From assembly GCA_947623455.1 (NCBI GenBank), contig OX392535.1, positions 36,046,688 to 36,110,687 of the forward strand: DNA of 64,000 nucleotides. Reading direction: 5' to 3'. The notes beneath the pieces were generated by a model, which had not been told where the DNA came from, made no database searches, and saw only the letters and a program-made list of their open reading frames with translations. This DNA comes from Mimachlamys varia. Its lineage: Eukaryota > Mollusca > Bivalvia > Pectinida > Pectinidae. A program made the position numbers and the translations under genes. The first letter of the stretch is position 1. Every line of letters begins with the position of its first letter. Shown piece after piece: positions 58,991 through 64,000 of this stretch.

Positions 58991-59221
58991 GGGATCGGCC
59001 GCTCCATTGACTAACACAGAAAAGAGTTAAAGTGTAAAATTCGCTGTCAACTCATTATGTGATAAATACAAAATAAAATGAATTAAGGTACATACATCAG
59101 GAAATTGCTCAAATAGGGGAATCCCAATCGCCTACTATCCTGATTTGTATCCTTTCAAAGCTTTAGAAATCAACAGATGCGAGTGTTGGGGTTTATTAAC
59201 AGGTAAAGCGTGACCAAACTC

Positions 59222-59419
59222 ATTAACAGCTAGGGTCATTTAAGGATGTGCCATGTTTTAAAGGTGGAGGAAAGCCGGAGTACCCGGAGAAATAACACCG
59301 ACCTACGGTCAGTATCTGGCAACTGCCCCAAGTGGGATTCGAACTCGAAACCCAAAGTTGGAGGGCTAGTGGTAGAATGTCGGAACACCAAAACCACTCG
59401 GCAACCACGGCCCCTTCCA
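59222..59419 (-). mobile_element. SINE A copy (tRNA-derived, type-II head)
   Basis: On the minus strand it has a clear A box (TGGTTGCCGAGTGG, 59394-59407) and B box (GAGTTCGAATCCC, 59334-59346), separated by a long spacer as in Leu/Ser-type tRNAs. A body with 'ctccggctttcctccacc' follows (the reverse of 'ggtggaggaaagccggag'), and a 3' end CCTTAAATGACCCTAGCTGT. Overlapping ORFs on both strands are by-products. It is not a functional tRNA gene: the acceptor stem is not closed. Confidence 0.8.
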
Positions 59420-60062
59420 AACTGTATAACAAATAACTGGAAAATTTGCCTGTTATCATTTCATGATGTAATTCATTAGTAAGGTATATACCTACTTTAT
59501 GTCAAAACATTTTTTACGTATACATTTTCGTGTATGTGTTTGTATAAATGAATATTATACATTCTGTTTATGTACAGGTTTCTAGTTTTATTTACTATAA
59601 AAAAAATCAAAGTGTGTTAATTACGATTAGCTAGACATGTGCCGTAACAATCCAGGTTACGGCTACTGTTAAGGTTAGATGGTATTAAGGCAAATCTTCA
59701 TGATTTTGAAAGGGGCGGAGCGTTAGCATGTAAATAACATCGTTATGGCCAGAGATTCCTAGAGGCGACAAATAATCTAGGAATCTGGTTTAATCAGTCA
59801 TCAATATATAAATTGATGGACATTTATATTGTAAAAGCATACATGTAACAAGAGAGGGGAAATGCACGGCCAGACCCAGAAGACACACACGAGCTATACC
59901 ACCCTGGCAGGCACCGGAAGGATAACTGTAAAAATATTATGCAGAAACGTATAATCTATTTATATGAATATGTAATTTCTCGTCGCGTTACTTATGTTAA
60001 AGTACACGTATACCAGATATCATGTATTTAGACACACTTGTGGGTGCTTTTATCAATTTTCG
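59420..60062. other. No identified gene; small hairpin
   Basis: AGATTCCTAGA (59753-59763) and TCTAGGAATCT (59776-59786) form an 11-bp perfect stem with a 12-nt loop. Nothing else is recognised. Confidence 0.4.
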
Positions 60063-60081
60063 CCCCCCCCCCCCCCCCCCC
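60063..60081. repeat. Poly(C) tract, 19 C
   Basis: Uninterrupted cytosine run in AT-rich DNA. Confidence 0.9.
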
Positions 60082-60120
60082 AGTATAAAATTGTCTAAAC
60101 ACTTAAGTTCAGGCCACGAG

Positions 60121-60155
60121 CAAAACTAGTTGTAACAAATTCGCATGCCCCTGTG
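60121..60155. repeat. Solo half of the 54.85-kb hairpin
   Basis: 'aaaactagttgtaacaaatt' + 'cgcatgcccctgtg' matches the right arm at 54891-54924 with a few changes. The left arm is absent. Confidence 0.65.
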
Positions 60156-63100
60156 ACTTGTAGCGGCTGTCAGTTTCAAGGTCATCGTACGCGTTCGCTT
60201 CATCAGCCCATCTGGTAAGCTTTTCCAAAAATAACAATAACGTTCTGATTTACATGCAAAGAGATATCCAACTATGCTGATTGCCAGAAGAACTACGTTT
60301 AGATTTTTAGATATTTTTCGTCAATACAGGTTACTTGAATGCAAAATAGATGAGTGTGTCAAATACAGTAACACACAAAAGTAAGTGGGGAAGCTAACCA
60401 TGCTTTGGCAGCTTAATCTTGACACCTGTTAGCTGAGCTCCTGGTTTCGGGTCAAAAGGTCACCGCCGACGGATGCAGCGTTGCAAGCGATTGATAGACA
60501 ACGCCAAACATTTCAGTTTCACTTGACCTCACATTACGTTGTTCATATCAGCGCCATCCGGGTAAACTGTCATAGGAAGGAGCCGGATGATGCAGAGGCT
60601 ACTTTCTGACTTCGGCATTACGCAAGAAATATCAGTCACCAAAATCATGGGCTGCTTTTAAAAAGAACTGTAATTCAAAGAACGGTAAGTAGGTATTTGC
60701 ATATAAATTTAGTCTAAATGCAAGTCATTATATCAACAACAATTTTACAGGTAAATTGACCGGAGCCGGAGGGTCAAAAGCCTAATATCATTGCCACCAC
60801 ATGGCCCCGGGGAATAGGATGCCCAGGTGGGCTTCACATTACGTGGGTACCTGTAATATCTGTTACGGTTGTACAATACAGTAATTATATGTTTAGCCAA
60901 GACTAACACACTCTCTGTGATATCCAAACCATTTTTGCGGTCGAGTGACCATGCAAGCTGATTTGACCCATGTCGGGGTTTAAAAATATATGTAAATAGC
61001 AATATTTCATTAGGTAACAAGGCAGCAGTAAAACACAGGAAATCATGTTTGGATGAATGGACAATGGATTTGAAGTAACACGGATGAGAAAAATCACGGT
61101 TTTTTTTTCAAATAAACAGCTTGTTCCTTCTACCTGGGATTACCTACAAAGCCTTGTAAGCTTATTATTTCCAACCAGATTTGTCTACTTATGACTGGAT
61201 ACATTAATCCATTTATTATTAACACAAATTGTATAATTATTTGAAAATGATTTATTTAATTGAAAGAAATCATTTTGGATTCATTATGTATAGTTATACA
61301 TTATTATTACTTGCACATAATATGTATTTCAAGTAAAATAATTAACAAATTAAGCTGCTTGTTAGCATAATGTATTATAATGTCATGTGATAGATAAGAT
61401 GATATTATTGTCTCTAAATCAGATTGAATTATAATAAAATACTGATAATTTAAGCTATGTTTGATAACATTAACCTAAATTAAAACATAAAAAATAAGAG
61501 AGAATAGATTCTTTTAAGTTATTGAAACTTATATATGCATATTTTATTTTAAACCAAAATAAAATCTTTGCACTATTGCCATTTCCATTCTAGCGATGGA
61601 ATTATTAAATAAAATTAAAGAAAGTTTTATTTAATGTCTGTACAATATACATCAATAAAACATAGCTTAGAAGCTCATTAGAACCGACACACACAATTAT
61701 ACATGATAAATAAGACATACAAGTGTAGCTGGTACTGGATTGATAAAAGATTAAGATATATGGCAGACTATATAAAAGATCTATGTTCATGATTTGCTGT
61801 ATTATATTTTTATGGTAAATCTTGTCAAAATCCTAGGAGCCTAGCTACTATTAAAATTGTTTGACCTAGGTCAAAAGACACTTAGGATATGTTTATGTTT
61901 TAGATAAAACATCAGTCTAAATAACTGATAATAGTTCAAAATAATAAAACCTTTACTAGCCTCATTCTGGTATTAGTAATAATATTAGTTACCTTAAAAT
62001 GTAGGACCATTAAAATGCTAGTAATCTCGCATATATACTATTAAAATATTTGCAGTGTTTATTTCTAATATTAGTTGACCACAAACAGAGAGAGCATTCT
62101 GGATGTTATGTGGGTTTGAATTTAACACTCGACTGAGCACTAACCAAATGCGAGTTGATTTATAGCAAAAAATTGTTCTTGCATTTTTCGGTGAGTTGGT
62201 ATGCCAGTTGAAAGGTATATTCCAATCTGTACACGTCAGAAAAGGTCATAGAAACAATAAAAAGAATTGTAACACGTAACCACACATACATGCAAAAAGG
62301 AAGATGTCTTATTAGGTTATTTGATCACAATGCAACTGTTTATTTTATATTTTACACCTTGACAAATTTAACTTAATTTTCTGAACTAAATTTTAGTTAT
62401 ACTGATTCAGAATGCTTCGTAGTGCTTTCATTGTCCACGTCAAAATTGCAAACAAGTTTTTAATTTAGCAAGTTAAACTTAAACCCACTTCACACAAATG
62501 CGAGTTGCTAAAAAAGTTTAATTCTACCCCTGTATATTATGTTTTGTCTGCATGAAATGATGATAATAAATATAAAGATCAAAAAAGAAAAAATGTTAAA
62601 AATGGAACCTTTCTGTGTTTACAGAGAGGTCTGAAATCGTAATGATAGGTAATTATAGCCCTCAACAAGTAGATAGTTAGTTGGATCATTAGCTGAAGTT
62701 TGAAATTGGAGATGTCTTCCTTGAAAAACTCAACTAATTCTATATTATGACTGAGTATGTAACTGAATAAACGATAACACTGCATTTCCTGAACAATGCC
62801 CCCGGCATGAAGGGGGGGGGGGCATATAGTGTTTCCCATGTCCATCCCGTCCCATGGTAATGTAACCAGCTGGGGGTGGGGGCATTTATGTCTCACAGAC
62901 ATTTCTAGTTATTTTGAAGAGTTGCTTCTTCTTTCTTATTTCACAATTTACTTTTAGATCTTGTCTAGGTATCTTCTCCCCAGCTTTCAACTGATTTCTT
63001 TCAACATCTGTTGGTTTTAACATGATAAGCTGATGAAGGCTTTGCTTTCTTAGTGACTTTGCAATTGAAGTTTTTATAATACTTCCTCCCAATCTCTCAT

Positions 63101-63689
63101 ACAACACTTAGAAATTGGTAGAACATGTCCATGTTCAGGTAAATTATCAAGTTGAGTCCTACATCATTTAAATGATAATGTTTTAGTGACTTCATTTAGT
63201 TAACAAAATCCGATTTCATGGGGGAAAAGACTGCAACATGGAGAATGAAGAGCCATTAATTATTATAATCACATCATGGCCATATTGACATTGCTTTTCA
63301 CATAGAGAGACTTTCCTGCATCTTTACAGGTAATATTTACCATTGAATGGCATTGCCACCACATAAACCTACCAAATTCAGTTGGCATTCATCAGGCCAT
63401 AAATGCCATTGACTGGTTGTTGACGTCATCATTATTTTGATGTCATAATTGTTATGTTCAATAACAATGACCATCCCCAGACAATGGCTGTTCCTTTCAT
63501 TGAACAAGCATATAACACAAATACCTTATTTGAGCTAAATACTGAGAAATAAAATGTGTTATTGATTTAAGTAATGAGATGAGCAGATTCTAAAAAATTA
63601 GATCCTTATATGTCAATAGATAATTCACAATGTTAAAGTGACAATCACACTAAATTTCTTCTTTGTACAGTTGAGTGTACGCTAACCTT
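60156..63689. other. Long AT-rich region without identified genes
   Basis: The segment 60440-60683 is GC-richer and ends at a donor-like AACG|GTAAGT, but I find no convincing frame in it. 61200-62080 is extremely AT-rich. An 11-G run lies at 62812-62822, inside a G/C-rich pair of 'atgccccc' and 'gggggcat' words (62796-62887). The minus ORFs at 62579-63107 show no domain. Confidence 0.4.
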
Positions 63690-63780
63690 TACACCCTAGT
63701 GCACTAGGAGTGCACTACGTTTAAACTAGTAGTGCACTACATTTAAACTACAAGTAAACTAGTAGTGCACCACGTCCAGT
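63690..63780. repeat. Short tandem/palindromic repeat (AGTGCACT units)
   Basis: The self-complementary word AGTGCACT or close variants recur four times, joined by 'acgtttaaactagt'-type spacers of about 22-26 bp. Confidence 0.7.
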
Positions 63781-64000
63781 CAGGTGTGACCACAAAAACC
63801 CCCATACAGGTAATGGGAGTGTCCATATCTACCTGTGACTGCTGTGTCCTTACCTGTACAGATGTAATATGATTTACCTGTATTTTATGTTTTATACTTT
63901 TGAAGATGTGTAATGAAGAAGTCTTTAGTTTGTTACTTATATAAGCACAAGAATGAAAAATTCTGATTTTATGCCGGATTATATTCGATCATCATAGTAA
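63781..64000. other. No identified feature
   Basis: The segment 63781-63870 contains repeated 'acctgt' words only. Confidence 0.4.

Noticed and set aside
59334..59419. A tRNA gene (clear A and B boxes)
   Set aside because: No closed acceptor stem, and a long SINE body with a shared 3' tail follows. It is a SINE head.
60440..60690. A 5' UTR or coding exon ending at AACG|GTAAGT
   Set aside because: The GC shift and donor are suggestive, but no frame longer than about 25 codons with a sensible start fits, and no acceptor or partner exon was found.

Overview
This looks like non-coding-rich, strongly AT-biased nuclear DNA from an invertebrate animal, most probably a mollusc and likely a bivalve. 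That rests on intron-like splice signals, tRNA-derived SINEs with metazoan-type 3' domains, dead LINE reverse transcriptases, a pearl/Helentron-like element with core tandem repeats plus an ACGG stretch, and many palindromic MITEs. No ribosomal, mitochondrial or other species-level marker is present, so the taxonomic call is an inference from repeat style.

Only one credible host exon is visible: the first coding exon of a glutaredoxin-fold protein (55174-55476, + strand), with a CPYC active site, a presequence-like N-terminus and a GTAAGT donor. The rest of that gene must lie beyond the window or in exons I could not find. A second gene-like region (48.5-51.9 kb, +) is a decayed PHD-finger / SWIM / YqaJ-type nuclease gene, broken by frameshifts and stops, invaded by a SINE and a MITE, and carrying five tandem copies of a 68-bp exon segment. 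A short minus-strand ORF at 53.4 kb has an unusually good start context, but I cannot identify it.

Everything else is a layered landscape of mobile elements. 0-15 kb: degraded MITEs, a foldback element at 7.0-7.5 kb, TTAA-flanked MITEs (family M1) and SINE remnants. 15-29 kb: many fragments of one retroelement (family RX here) whose 3' end is shared between copies and whose upstream part translates as the C-terminal tail of a reverse transcriptase. 29-35 kb: a pearl/Helentron-like element, a TIR-bounded 1.5-kb unit, a GAT microsatellite and a 39-bp minisatellite interrupted by a SINE. 38-41.4 kb: a nested stack in which terminal inverted repeats enclose a broken Jockey/CR1-like LINE, itself split by an RX copy that contains a further MITE. 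43.4-52.6 kb: two direct copies of a repeat headed by a 150-bp near-perfect hairpin flank a 32-bp minisatellite and the YqaJ relic. 53.8-64 kb: a 5'-truncated LINE with a TTGAA tail, then the glutaredoxin exon and mostly unremarkable AT-rich DNA.

Family labels M1, M2, RX, H1, R2 and SINE A/B/C are mine. Family assignments come from reading motifs by eye; no database search or alignment was run.
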